Positions 10,854-22,362 of a stretch of DNA of 64,000 nt are shown piece by piece. Under the pieces are notes generated by a model. The model did not search any database, was not told where the DNA came from, and saw only the letters and a program-made list of their open reading frames with translations. The position numbers and the translations under genes were made by a program. This DNA comes from Rhynchospora pubera (taxonomy: Eukaryota; Streptophyta; Magnoliopsida; Poales; Cyperaceae). Each line of letters opens with the position of its first letter. Position 1 is the first letter of the stretch. The stretch is taken from assembly GCA_028095005.1 (NCBI GenBank), contig CM051460.1, positions 186,170,742 to 186,234,741 of the forward strand, read 5' to 3'.

Positions 10854-13630
10854 ATGCCACCGCGAAGAAGAATACCAGAGGATCCACGTCGATCCACGAG
10901 GCGTCGAGGAGATCCTGGCGCATCTACATCAGGAGGAGATCATGGCGCATCTACATCAGGAGGAGATCCTGGCGCTTCTTCATCTGCCCCCCCTGCTGCC
11001 CCCCCCCCCCGTTCCTCTTCCTGCTGATCAGCTTCTGCATCTCAGTCAGTCTGAGCTTCGAGGCGTACGAGTAAGTTTTTTTATTTATATAGTTAATTCT
11101 TTTATATATATATATATATTTTAATAGTATATATACGAAATAATTTATTTTTTAAATTATTTAGGCGTGGACGCCCGAAATGCATAAGGCAAAAATGATA
11201 CGAACCGAGGAGGTGGACCAGCGTCTTGTGACATTGGGCCTTATTCATTTCGTTGAGTTAGGTCACATGCCATTGGATCGTTCCATGATACAGGGTCTAG
11301 CCATGTTCTGGAGGCCCGAGACCCACACGTTCCACTTTCCCCGCGTAGGCGAGATGACCGTTACTCTTGAGGTATTATTTTTTCCAAGTTCTGTTGGTAG
11401 CTATTTTTTTTTTGTTGTTGTTTAATAAAAAATGTAAATAAAATTTGCAGGATGTCGCCTTCATTTTTGGCTTGCCTACGACTGGACGACCGGTGACCGG
11501 TCGTACTGATTACGACGATGTGCAGAAGCTAGCCGACTTTGCATTGCCACGGGACACTCCTATGGAGGATGTTCTAGATTGCTTCAGAGAGAGGGCGACT
11601 GATCGACGTGCTGGGAGGTAACAAACGTTTTAAAATTTAATTTAAATTTTGAGATATGCTGCAATATATATATAAATACGTGTGTAATGTTTATGTAATG
11701 CAGGAAACTTCACGCAGTACAGTTTGGGAAACTGCGTGATATGTGGGCACAGGGACCTGGGTCAGAGGACGCAGATAGGATCGATAGATACACTCGGGCC
11801 CTGGTGTTGGAGTTGATGGGTTGCGAGATGTTTCCAGATACCACAGGAGATTCTGTTCCTTGTTTTTATCTGGAGTTACTTCGGGTTAGTAATTTTAAAT
11901 ATTAAGAACATCTCTTACATTAGTACTAACTTGGATAACTTAGTTTGCAACTAACGAAAAATATTTTTTCTTATTTGCAGGATGTTCATGCATCGGATTC
12001 AGTTAGATATAACTGGGGTGCGGCCACACTTGCTATGTTATACCGCGGCCTGGACTTGGCAGTCCTGGCAAATGGCGCTCAGAAGGTTCCTGCTCCGTGG
12101 CTACTGCTTCAGTTGTGGTCGTACACCCGGTTATTGCTTTGTCGTCCGTCTGTTATGAAAAGTTTTCAAGGTTGGGGGAAGCCGTCAGTTGAGAGATGTC
12201 CGCCGTATGGGAGGTATAATATTTTTTTTTAAATAAAATAAATGAAATATTGTAATATAACATCAATTTGTTTGTTTAAAAATTATAATCAAAATTTTAG
12301 TAAAAAAATTTGAAAGGTAATAATTAATTAGTTACAATTAATCCAAATTCGTTATTTGAAATTAGTTAGTTAAACAAATTAAAATTAGTCATAATTATAA
12401 ACAAATTAAAATTAAATTACTCATAATTGTAAACAAATTAAATTACGTAATTTAAAATTAATTACTTAGTTTAATAATTGAAATCATGATAATTGTAATG
12501 ATTTGGCAGGCAATGGACGACACGGCTGAGGTCGAAAAAGGTGAAAGGTCCCGTTCGCAGCGGTATTGAGTACGCTAGAGACGTACTAATGAAGATGGAG
12601 CATGCACACGTGGTGTGGCGGCCATATGAGGATGAGCTCAGACAGGTGGTCATGCCTCCTTATGCCCGCTACGAGCAGAGGTACTACCGGCTCCGCGTTC
12701 CATGCATCCATTTCTGGGTTGTGGCGTGGCACTATGCCGATCGGGTGATGCATCAGTTCATGCTGTTCCAGACTGTTCCGCCTCCTCTTCCTACGGTACG
12801 TTATTCTTTTCACCTTCGTGATTTAAATTGAAATATTTATAATACGTGCATTACATATGACCTAAAAAAACAGGCTTGGAGGAGGATGGAGGCTTTGTTA
12901 CAGTACCGGCACAACACATTTCGGCAGAGGGATTTGCAGGACCTTTTCTCAGTAGAGGTTGCGATGTGGGCCGACACGACGCAGGTCGAGGTGGCAGAGG
13001 CGCGGCCATGGAGTGACGATATTTTGCCCGCGTACGATAGATGGATGCGGATACATGGAGGTGCTCATCTTGTCCCCATTCCGGGAGTAGCACAGCAGAT
13101 TCCAGCTAGCCGGATGACCTATCTAGAGGATGCGCCCGAGCGGGTGTCTATGGTAAGTTTTTTACTCAATTAAAATGAATTGATTTGTATTTTGGTCACT
13201 AACAACAAATAAACAGGTCAAGCACATATTGACGCAAGCTCTGCGAGCATGTGCATGGGCGGTGAAGAAAGGATTCAGACGGGCCGGGAAGGAGATGCTG
13301 AAGGGCTGCAGGACGCAGTTGGAGCTCGTTGGGGAGCCGCATCGGTTACCTCACCTTTTAGAGTCGAAGGGTCTAGCTACAGACATAGACTCCATACCTG
13401 ATTCGCCTGAGGAGGATCACGCGCCAGAGCCTGCATTTGAGGAGCAGCAGTTTATGACGGTAACAAAAAATTTGTAATATTATTATTTTTTATTATTCTG
13501 TTATTGATAATATTAATATTATTTGTAATATCATTGTATGTAACAGCCATCTGGGTATACTTTACACGACTGGGACACATATTTTGATCAGCCGAGACCC
13601 AGCCAGCCTATTGTGCGGAGTCTAAACTGA
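10854..13630 (+). CDS. Plant mobile domain (PMD, MAIN-like) protein, nine exons, frameshifted in exon 1
   Basis: Exons inferred from GT-AG sites are 10854-11070, 11165-11371, 11451-11617, 11704-11884, 11981-12213, 12510-12795, 12874-13152, 13217-13459 and 13547-13630. From exon 2 on all phases agree and give about 560 residues ending at TGA. The protein has the PMD pattern: LGLIHFVELGHMPLDRSMI, MFWRPETHTFHFP, GEMTVTLEDVAFIFGLP, then WGAATLAMLYRGLD, the PWLLLQLWSYTR region, and a C-terminal WVVAWHYADRVMHQF segment. PMD proteins related to MAIN/MAIL1 act in plant silencing and genome stability, and the domain is shared with transposons. Exon 1 encodes an Arg/Pro/Gly/Ser-rich leader with repeated GASTSGGD. 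A run of 12 C (about 10999-11010) puts the ATG out of frame with the rest by one base. This is either a broken start, a polymorphism or a base-calling error. Confidence 0.85.
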
Positions 13631-13660
13631 TCTATAAAATTATTCTTCCTCAGCAAAAAT

Positions 13661-13708
13661 ATGTCACAACCCACTCAATCCTACTTCCTTCAACATTCAC
13701 TATCATGA
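13661..13708 (+). other. 15-codon upstream ORF overlapping the zinc-finger ORF start (ATGA)
   Basis: A short frame begins at ATG 13661 and its TGA overlaps the ATG of the next frame at 13705 as ATGA. A TATA-like TCTATAAAAT at about 13630-13640 and a pyrimidine-CAG (about 13645-13653) lie just before it, so the downstream gene could have its own promoter or an alternative splice acceptor. The function is hypothetical. Confidence 0.35.
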
Positions 13709-14208
13709 AGAAAGGAAATACCTCCGACAGTGAAGTGCGGGAATGGCCATCTACTCGACATGAGTACTTGCCAAATTACAAACATTCCCCTGCCAATCCA
13801 AATGAGATCGAAAAAGGAGATTATCATGCGATATGTAATAAATGTTACCGCAAATTCGACTACAATATCCATTCGCAATATGGTGGCGAGTGGCCATTAT
13901 ACACCCATTATCAGTGGCACATTCATGGTGGCCCAGAAAGAGACCGCAGGGAGAGATTGCGACATTACCTTACTAAACCTGAGTCGAGCAACTCTGAACT
14001 CTATAAAAAGTACTACACAGAACCTGAACCGATGCCGGAACTCAAACCGTGGAAACCAGATCCTACACCCATGATTGTTTACGAAAGCATATACGATTTT
14101 CGTGGAGACCACACAGTGAGTTGTACAAAGTGTGGTCAGGTTTTCAATTTCAAAGATACCATTTTGCGTGACCACTACGATGAACACAAGAAACAAGAAG
14201 AGGGATGA
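13705..14208 (+). CDS. Double C2H2-type zinc-finger protein in the Mutator-like element (hypothetical)
   Basis: The frame encodes 167 residues from the ATG only 75 bp after the PMD stop. Two Cys/His clusters are visible. One is C-x2-C (CNKC) at about residues 44-47 with a THYQWH H-x3-H pair some 20 residues later. The other is a tighter C-x2-C-x13-H-x3-H finger (CTKCGQVF... DHYDEH) at about residues 138-159. The stretch between them is Pro/Glu/Lys rich. I do not recognise the family; nucleic-acid or protein binding is inferred from the fingers only. The frame stops just after the second finger, where a +1 frame (14180-14611) continues as coiled coil. The two may once have been one protein split by a frameshift near 14195-14210, or may be joined by splicing. 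Confidence 0.6.
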   Translation: MKKGNTSDSEVREWPSTRHEYLPNYKHSPANPNEIEKGDYHAICNKCYRKFDYNIHSQYGGEWPLYTHYQWHIHGGPERDRRERLRHYLTKPESSNSELYKKYYTEPEPMPELKPWKPDPTPMIVYESIYDFRGDHTVSCTKCGQVFNFKDTILRDHYDEHKKQEEG

Positions 14209-14611
14209 AATTGTAAAGAGATTCAGAGTGAAAGAACAATGGTTCGAAAGGAGAAGAATGGAAGAAAAGACCGCCGAAGAGAGCCGGAGGTTGCAACAAG
14301 AAAAAATTGGAAAAAAAATTAAGGAGAGCCTAATCAAGATCAAGAAGAGAGATGAACAACGCAAAATTGCAGTAGCTAGAATGGCTGAGATTGAGCAACA
14401 AGAAGCCGAGGCAGCTTTCTGGAACGAAGCCGCTCAATTCGCAGACAACCCGGCTGCGAATAATCAACAAGAAAATGATGAGGCTTTTTGGAACGAAGCA
14501 GCTCAACTCGCCGACAACCATGGTGCCAGTAATCAACAAGAAATAAATGTGGAAGAAGATCAACCCTGGTGGGAGGAAATTCTGCAACATGTAGATGATC
14601 AAGATCTCTAA
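14180..14611 (+). CDS. Coiled-coil protein with tandem 23-residue repeats (hypothetical)
   Basis: The start chosen is the internal ATG at 14180, though the frame is open from 14132; it overlaps the zinc-finger frame by about 29 bp in the +1 frame. The first ~75 residues are highly charged (Lys/Arg/Glu/Gln) with coiled-coil character (RRMEEKTAEESRRLQQEK, ARMAEIEQQEAEA). Two tandem repeats around AFWNEAAQ(F/L)ADN follow, then an acidic tail with PWWEEILQ. The two repeats differ mostly at third codon positions, which supports translation under selection. I do not recognise the protein. It is probably the C-terminal part of the 13705 gene after a frameshift. Confidence 0.55.
   Translation: MNTRNKKRDEIVKRFRVKEQWFERRRMEEKTAEESRRLQQEKIGKKIKESLIKIKKRDEQRKIAVARMAEIEQQEAEAAFWNEAAQFADNPAANNQQENDEAFWNEAAQLADNHGASNQQEINVEEDQPWWEEILQHVDDQDL
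14410..14547 (+). repeat. Two in-frame 69-bp coding repeats
   Basis: The phrase GGAACGAAGC recurs at 14421 and 14490, a period of 69 bp (23 codons), with the flanking repeat unit conserved and mostly synonymous changes. Confidence 0.85.
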
Positions 14612-15401
14612 GTTTATTTATTACTTTGTTTTTAAGTACCCTGGTGTGTTCATTTATTTTAGTGTGCTAAATTATATTATGATTTTAATGTATTTTTCCC
14701 TTTCTTTTATTTTACTGTGCTAATCTATATTATGGTTACAAAATTCAATTCTTCTTCTAATGGTGAACATATACATAAAACAAAGTGAACATATAAACGA
14801 TCTAAGTGAACACATACAAATAAATAAGTTCTATAAAAATAAATTATTACATAAATATTATGAATTAAATGAAATAAATCTAATATTTAATTATAAGTTT
14901 ATATTATAATTATTGCCATAAATAAATTATTACATAATTGAAATAAATTATTAAATGAAATAAATCTAATATATTATGTACTTATTATGTACAATATTTA
15001 ACATAATTGAAAATTTTTAATATTAAAAATAAAACCATCCATATCAAATTAATATCAAAACTTTAAATATTAAAATATTATTCATATTAAAATATTATTC
15101 ATAAAATAGAATTATATTATACTAACATTCTTCAAAATATATATTTAATTAATGTTTATAATATATTAATTTAATATTAAATTTTTATAATATATTAATT
15201 TAATATTAAAATTTTATATATTTAATTAATGTTTATAATAAAAGTAAAATAAAATATATTAATTTAATATCTTATCTTCAAAATATATTACTAAAATTTC
15301 ATAATATATTAATTTAATATTAAAATTTCATATATTAAATTAATTTTTATAATAGAATTACAATAAAACCATGAAAAAGGCAAATTTGAGCAGTTACAGC
15401 A
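14612..15401. other. AT-rich 3' filler of the Mutator-like element
   Basis: No gene. At about 14763-14850 there are repeats of AAAGTGAACATATA and AAATAAATAAGTTC-type phrases that recur near 34.2-34.5 kb and 46.9-47.05 kb. The remainder is low-complexity AT with repeated ATATTAATTTAATATTAAA phrases. The 3' ends of the interior genes probably lie in 14612-14760. Confidence 0.6.
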
Positions 15402-15601
15402 CTGTTCGGAATCCCAGATTCCGATCTAACGTTAGATCGGAATCCGAGAATCCGATCTAACGTTAGATCGGAATCCAGGAATCCGATCTAACGTTCGGAA
15501 TCCAGGATTCCGATCTTACGATACTATTTATATTAAACTGATTAATTTGATATTAATTTTATTGGATTATATTATTTTAATATTATTTTTTAAAATTTCG
15601 G
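15402..15601 (-). repeat. Right TIR of the PMD Mutator-like element
   Basis: It is the inverted counterpart of the left TIR. The AT-rich outer portion is nearly base-for-base identical and the palindromic units are fewer. Confidence 0.9.
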
Positions 15602-15610
15602 AACTTAAGT

Positions 15611-16364
15611 TTGTTTTCAAGTCCTTATCAAACTTGTCTTGGTAGCTTAAAAACAAAAACGGCCTTAAATCAACACATCAAAACTAATAAATTCTGAAGT
15701 ATATAGCTAATAGCTTCATTCTATGGTAGCTACCCTCTCTAAAAAACAGGCCTTAAATCAAACATAAAAACTTAAAAAGCTCTGGAGGTGCATGGATTTA
15801 GATTCGTTCTAATAACCAAATTACTTTGCTTGGGGCCCCGTGTTTCATTGTTGCCATACTGCGGTAATTTCTAATGAAATGCTCTTTCATATCTCCATGA
15901 AACAAACTTACGAACGTGGCGCACGCGTGTGGATTTTTCTTAGAAACAACAACGATAAAATCTTTCAAGAATGTGGCAATGCCATACTAGACTACCTTTA
16001 CTTTTCTGTATTCTATATGGCTAAGTTATTAAATTTATTTTGATAAATTTGCGTTGTTCTGTCTACTGAAATGATGAAACAAATGATATAAAGAGCAAAA
16101 GAATCTTAAGCACCGAAAGTCCAAAATTCAATTGAAACTTTTTAAATCAATTCTCTACTTGTTTTGTGCTAAGTATAAGGAAATAACAATAATAGGAAAT
16201 TTTCATACATTATCTTGTAGTGGAAAGTGGAAACATGACCATTATAGCTATCGCATTTTTTTTTATTTGAGTTTTAAAAAAACGAGTTATTACATTTTTC
16301 AAAAACTATGAGTCTATGATCTAACCCCCCCCCCCCCACCACCACCCAAAAAAAAAAAACCCCT
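15611..16364. other. Intergenic DNA, no gene seen
   Basis: A phrase containing CAGGCCTTAAATCAA / GGCCTTAAATCAACA recurs at about 15660 and 15748. A C-homopolymer and a poly-A tract precede the hAT MITE. There is no convincing frame. Confidence 0.45.
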
Positions 16365-16372
16365 CCCCACAC

Positions 16373-16549
16373 CAGGGGCGAAGCTAGAAAAATAACTTAA
16401 GTGGGGCCAATATGTAAGTTTTACTTTTTTAAAGGGGCCAATCTACATAATTACCCATACTTTCACTAAATTTAGCTTATAAATATTAATCAAATTAAAA
16501 AATGTGGGGAGGCCAACCCACCAGGGACCCCACCTTGGCTCCGCCCCTG
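16373..16549. mobile_element. hAT MITE, 177 bp, with perfect 8-bp target duplication
   Basis: The termini CAGGGGCGAAGCTAG and CTTGGCTCCGCCCCTG are inverted. CCCCACAC is duplicated exactly on both sides (16365-16372 and 16550-16557). Terminal CAGGGGCG with 8-bp duplications is diagnostic of hAT-type MITEs. Confidence 0.9.
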
Positions 16550-16557
16550 CCCCACAC

Positions 16558-17980
16558 ACACACACCAAAAAACAAAGATCCCATTTGTTTTATTGCAACA
16601 ATCCTACCGAACTCTGGTTGTAGCAATTTTATTCATAGATACCCAGTATTTAGTGCGATTTAAAATTGCTTGAGTTTTGATCCAGAATCAAACTCTACAT
16701 ATTGGCCATTGAATTAGCACACGACGGGATTTAAAAAATAGCTCCTTTTTTCTTTGAATATTTGGCATATAATTAAATGTTATATCAATGGTCCAAATTT
16801 GTCTACGCTTGTACATGTGATCCTTGAGGCATGTTGTATTTTTCTATTCTTGTACGTGTGATATTGTTGGGAACCTGTCTTGCAAAATCATACGAATTTA
16901 ATAACCTTATCTAGTGACGGATCTGAGTTCGGAATAAACATGGTCATGATATAACAACCAAACTGTGCAGCTTGCTAAGCCATGATATCAAAGTCAAATT
17001 AATTCTCAAACAAACATTAGGCTACTATTCTTTTCAAGCCTAGAAACAAATTTACTACTATGAGAATAATTTTCAAATAGCCTAGACGAGTAAATGATCA
17101 TGAGCCTGCCGTTGCTAACCTACTCCTGACCACACAAACACTATAATAGTTATTTAGTGTATATGGCCAGCCAAACCTGTGTATTTTTCAATTAATTCAA
17201 ATGAAAAAACAGGTTTGGATGTATCAACAATTCCGTTTTAAAACTTCTTAGGGGTTACCCACTTACCAGAAAGCAGAAAGTTGATTAAACTTTGTATCAG
17301 CAATTCCTCTTTACACAAGGTGCTGGTACAGCACAAGGCATCCTCATTGACTCAGTCTTCAGCCACATTCCTAGAGATCGGCATTCAAGACACACACTGC
17401 CCGGCAGCTTAAGGTAGAGATTCGGTTGAGGACTACATTGGCTATCACTACCTGACTTTCAAACCTGCGTAGGTGCTGTTTCTTGATTATTTGTTTTTTC
17501 AAAAGCATGGTTTCTACCCCCAACATTGGTACCAGCATGTACCAGTTTTTTTCTTTTTCTTTTTTGTGATGGTTTTTCCTGTTTTATCCAGGTTTATTTA
17601 TTATTATTATTATTATTGGCAATGTCTGTTAGTCTTTTTTTTTTTTTTGGGAATCACTGCTATCCATGTAAAAACTTTTATTAAAGTTGATTACGCTCTT
17701 TTACGGTCGAAATTATTACTAGAGTGGTAGCTGTAAGACTTGCTACTAACTAAATGTCACTGTGCTAAACAGTTCCTGAATTGTACAAGGCGAGTCAGGT
17801 GACAGCCCATTTATGGGCCTACTTTCATGATTGGGCTTTTAATTGGCATTATTAAAACCACCAATGAGCTTTAATCGCACACGTGTCCCCAGACCTAGGT
17901 TTGGCCCAACTGATGGTCTATTTTAGATTTCTATTTGCACAATTGACTTTCTAATCGAGTTAACCAAAGAGATCAAGTAG
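16558..17980. other. Intergenic DNA, no gene seen
   Basis: Short frames only. The frame at 17473-17730 is a T-rich tract read as Phe/Tyr runs. No RNA gene or repeat end was recognised. Confidence 0.5.
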
Positions 17981-17982
17981 TT

Positions 17983-18432
17983 CATTAAATTCGAACGAGC
18001 AAGATTCCAGTATCATCATTTTTGTCGCCACAACTTCATATTTTATCAATATTTAAAAATTTTAAAATTAAAATGTCAAATCTAAACCGTTGATCTTGTC
18101 AAATATAATGATCGATGTGTTTCTATATAATTTTTATAAATTTGGAATTGATTTGATACTCGATCAAGTGGTCAACAAATGAACAAATTTGGTTAACTAT
18201 GACTAATTAATTCTAATACGTTCAATGTTTGATCACTTGATCGAGTATCAAATCAACTCTAAATTTTATAAATCTTATATGAAAACGCATCGCTAGTTAA
18301 ATTGAACAAGATCAACGGCTTAGATTCGACGTTTGAATTTTAAAATTTTAAATAATGATTAAATATGAAGTTGTGGCAACTTATGGCAACCAAAAATAAT
18401 GGCACTAGAACCTTGCTCAATTCAAATAATGA
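17983..18432. mobile_element. MITE / foldback, about 450 bp
   Basis: The left arm (from CATTAAATTCGAACGAGCAAG, including GCCACAACTTCATATTT and TTTGATACTCGATCAAGTG) pairs with the right arm in inverted order over almost its full length, with the turn near 18210. There is no coding capacity and the superfamily is not assigned. Confidence 0.75.
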
Positions 18433-18444
18433 GTTCCTATTATC

Positions 18445-18720
18445 TCTATCTCTACTACTTATAAACGCACGGATCCAAAAAGTGTTAACACACTAGATCT
18501 AACATGTAAATATATGTTTTTGTCATTCAATCGATTTAATCCGTGGTTGGATATCAATCGCAAGATGAAACAACCATATATTTTGGGTTTTTCATCTGAT
18601 AAATTAAGAACAAATTAAATAACATATCTATTTATATCGCCGGTAAATTGAACAACATATTTTTATTACTTAACATTATTATTATTTTTTCTCATATGTG
18701 AGGCCGTGAGGGCAGCTCGT
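18445..18720 (+). mobile_element. Dispersed repeat, possible Helitron-like 5' fragment
   Basis: It opens with TCTCTACTACTTATAAA, similar to the TC-starting 5' ends of plant Helitrons. The following ~230 bp (CATGTAAATATATG... TTTTCATCTGATAAA... AAATAACATATCTATTT... GAGGGCA) recur in diverged form at 22363-22595. No CTRR 3' end or Rep/helicase gene was found, so the Helitron label is tentative. Confidence 0.4.
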
Positions 18721-21051
18721 CTGAGAAAATGTAGAAAAAAAAACTGATATTCTTTTTCTCGGAATGAAACGACTTACCTTTTCTTTAATAAAAATAAAGT
18801 TAATATTGAAAAATTTTATCTGTCGTTATCTGAGAAAAGTTAGGAATTGCAGATTCTTTGCGAATTATGTTAAAAGAAAAGGCAGATCCTTAACAATTAT
18901 TTTTAAAAGGAAACGTATTATCTTATTGAAGTCTGTTTGTTTGACTCAACGCAAATTGACATAGTAGTTTGCGGTCTCCTAATCTGACTGAGTGGTACTG
19001 ATATCTCCCCTTATTCAAGTGAGTGCACACCAAATTAAATTTCTAATTACCAAATTTTGTACCTGCCACCAACCTAAATATCATTTTCACAGTCTTTCCT
19101 CGACTCAAATTCCACAACATTCTTGGATCTCTTCTCATTAATTTCTCTACAATTTTCTGCTCAGATTTTTCTAAAGTTCGTTGACATGTTTTGATAAATG
19201 CGATCAATATATAAGGGGAGTTCAAAATAAAGTTCCAAACAGAACTTTAGGCCCATTATCCCCATTAATATGTGTTTTAAACTTTTAATGGACAATAGTT
19301 TAGATTCTATCGGAAATTTTACAGGAATTATTTTAGAGGAGACGCCTTTCACTGTAGAAAATAGCTGTTCAACTATAAAGATCAGTTGGAAAGGTGAGAT
19401 TGCTTTGCTCTCATTTTAAGAGAAAGGGAAATATCTCCATTCTTGACACAAAAAAATATGAGTTTGCTTGCAAATGCACCCTGATTTGATAGATTGAAAT
19501 ACCTTGTTAAAAACATTAACAAAAGACAAAAGGGTATTTGTACATAGTTTGGATTTGATGGCTTGCTTTGCGTCCACTTAATTTATTGGCAAAGCTACCT
19601 TAATTAATCTCATTAATTGATGTACTACTGTCTAGCTACTCCACTAGTACGTCTCTGAAAGGAGAAATTAATGTTGTACTTTTCCATTTCCAAACTTGAT
19701 CCAGAGTTTCTATTTGTTCGAATAATCCAACACCATGCCATCATGTCTATACAATAAATCAGGACAACTCATCAGATAAAATCCCAAATAATTTGAAGCA
19801 TTCATAAAAATCGAATGCTTTGTTATTATTATTTTGTTTCAATGTAGGTCTTATTTTGGAGTCGCTACATTGGGACTTTAGCTGTTGAAAAGTATGCGAT
19901 AATTAGCTTCTTTCAGGTCTAACTAGAAGTTAGATGGTGCATTTTAGTTGCTCCAAAAAAAAAGGATGGCGTTTTTTAAGTGCATAATCACATTGTCGCT
20001 AAGAAACAAATTCAATCGTATTATTTATTTTTTCAGAGCATTTGGTGAGTATTATATACAGTGATGGAGAGAGGATTTGGTAAGGATTTGAGCGTGTGGT
20101 ACGGTTTCTGGTACCAGCAGGAGTGGTGACGCGCGTCACAAGATTTTCAGTTGGTACGGGGTTTGCAAGCTTGCAATTGCAAAGGTTGGAGGAGTAACTT
20201 ATGTCATATAAACATTAAACAAAAAAAAAACGAAAGAAAACCTAATTCATATTAAAAAAACCATTAAAGAAAAATGTAGAGGTATGTTGTTTCTCTCTGA
20301 ACGGTTTTACTACTAGTCTCCATAAAGCTACATTTTTTTTTTTAATATAGCTTTGTCGTTAGCTGTTCGCCGACAAGCCCTCGAAGGGGGGGAAAAAAGT
20401 GTTTCTATGGAGGCTTCTTTTTCTATTTAGAAAGAAAAATGGAGAAGGAGTGAGTTTCATTGTACTAGATTTTAATAGAAAAGAGGGAGCAGAGGGGGAA
20501 AAATTAAAGAAAAACAGAGAGAGAGACACACACACAAACGAGTTGTCTATAAACTTATATTTATTATATATTTCTCTTGTATAAAAATCTACAATTACAT
20601 ACTACATGTAACATGAAAATTAATAAAAAAAATACACAAGTCAATTAATTTTAAAGTAACTTGGATCACAGCATAACATTGGCTTTGATGCTCCTCAGCT
20701 CCTGCTGATTCAGTATTACGATAATGATATTTTGTATTACAAATTTACAACTCAAAAATATTTGAAAATGAAGGTAGTAATGGAAATATAGCAAATACTG
20801 GTGTTGCGCTGGAAAAAAAAAGAAATTCGAGAAATTTAATGAGTGTTCGAGCAAATTTACCTAACTAAAAAATATTAATGTGACAATATATATGGAATCA
20901 GTTGTATGAGTTAACTCATTTTATATAGAATAAAACACCATAATAAAAAAGGCACTGTGACAATTTATAAATTGGAAGTGTCTTATCTTCTTATACCATC
21001 TTTGATAGTAGTCATGACAAATAAATTGGGCCGTAATTCATAATTTATTAT
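18721..21051. other. Intergenic DNA, no gene seen
   Basis: Only short frames. Oligo-A/T and GA/CA runs occur at 20221-20260 and 20515-20535. No repeat termini or RNA genes were recognised. Confidence 0.5.
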
Positions 21052-21240
21052 GGCTCCGTTTGGATGGCTTCTTCCCGGAATAAGGAATAAGGAATAACCA
21101 CTTTTTACCAATAAATTTATTTCTAACCATCCAAACTCTTCACAAAAATTACACACTTCCCAATAAATTTACCCCTTCCCAATAAATTTCTTCCCTTCTT
21201 TCTTCTTCCTACCTTATTCTCAACGCATCCAAATGGAGCC
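21052..21240 (+). mobile_element. MITE of the GGCTCCGTTTGGAT family, copy A
   Basis: It starts GGCTCCGTTTGGATGG and ends CATCCAAATGGAGCC, with TAT duplicated at both sides. It is 189 bp, with internal GGAATAAGGAATAAGGAATAA and CCAATAAATTT phrases. Copies also lie at 29323-29517 (inverted), 36356-36543, 37504-37662 and 56628-56759. The 3-bp A/T target duplication suggests a PIF/Harbinger-type MITE. Confidence 0.8.
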
Positions 21241-22362
21241 TATATGATGATGAGGTATACACGTTCGTTTATGCAAATAGTTAAACATCAATACTATCCT
21301 GTGAAATTAATTTGTAATTTAGTATCGGACTGAAATGCAAAAACTCAGATCAAAAGTAAAAGGGCACTTTTTATTAGCCAATGAGATATGCATAACTCAT
21401 GGAACAAAAGTAAGAATATCTACATAAATTAAACGGTACAGCCATGTGATGTTATTGTACGAGTTTGGCGCAATATTAAATGGTATATCCGTTTCTAGGG
21501 GTTTCTGAGAAATAATGACAAATTTTACATAGGCCTCATTAGTATCTACTTAATTCTTCAGACTATGTCACTATGCCACCGTTGCTGACATGAAGGGCCC
21601 ACAAACATGTTTTCAGAAAAAATAAATAAATTAATTAACTTGTTTTTGACCTATGTTGATTCTTCCAAGCAAATATCATGCATGGTCCCATTGTCCATAA
21701 AAACGACAAAAAGGAAGTAAACTTAATTCCAAGCAAGCTTTTTTTTTAAAAAAAAAAAAACACAATTCCAAGCAAGCTCAGATTATATTAAAACCTAGCT
21801 ACCATTCATAAAATAACATATTATGTTTGGTTTTGAATGTTCTAACTTGTAGAGCAAACTAAAAGTTGTTTTGCTACCAACTGTACAGAAAATAGAGATA
21901 GTTGACTTGGTATTTCGGGGTGACAGTCGGATCCAATACAATATCTAAGCGCATAGAAGTAGAACTAGTTATTCTAGCAAGACCTCAAGTTATGTATAAC
22001 TGTATAAGTTATAACGGTCCATGTACTACTCCTACCAACTTAATTAATCAAGTCAATTAGTCAAACCAAATGTACATAAGAGGTTGGTACGTAGTTACTT
22101 TACTCCTCTTCTGTGAAAATATGTAAATAATAAACTAAAATTATAAATCTAAAACCCCAACATGCGTGATCTTATTAACTTGCAAATGGGGCTTAGTTAA
22201 ATTCAGATAAAAGTCATCAGTGTCGGAAAGTGAAGGATTCTTAATTTCTTATAGAGATGGAGCACAATAAACACTTAAAATATAATATATTAAAAAAATA
22301 CGCATTTGTTAGAAAGCTGGGCTAAAACAATAAATATTTAATATATAAAGTTCCATAGTCTC
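21241..22362. other. Intergenic DNA with an oligo-T/A micro-insertion
   Basis: No gene. At 21740-21763 a 24-bp T-run/A-run insertion is flanked by perfect 15-bp copies of AATTCCAAGCAAGCT (21725-21739 and 21764-21778). Confidence 0.55.

Larger units (their letters stand above)
9823..15601 (+). mobile_element. Mutator-like element (5.8 kb) carrying a PMD gene and a zinc-finger/coiled-coil locus
   Basis: The perfect 9-bp direct repeat AACTTAAGT flanks the unit (9814-9822 and 15602-15610). Both ends begin CCGAAATTTTAAAAA and run inward as inverted repeats of about 200-230 bp that are almost identical. This is the signature of a Mutator-superfamily element, and the close TIR match suggests recent movement. 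I find no MURA-type transposase; the interior holds a PMD gene, two further overlapping frames and AT-rich filler (14612-15400). It is therefore probably non-autonomous, moved by a transposase encoded elsewhere. PMD genes are known to occur inside plant transposons, including Mutator-like ones. Confidence 0.88.
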
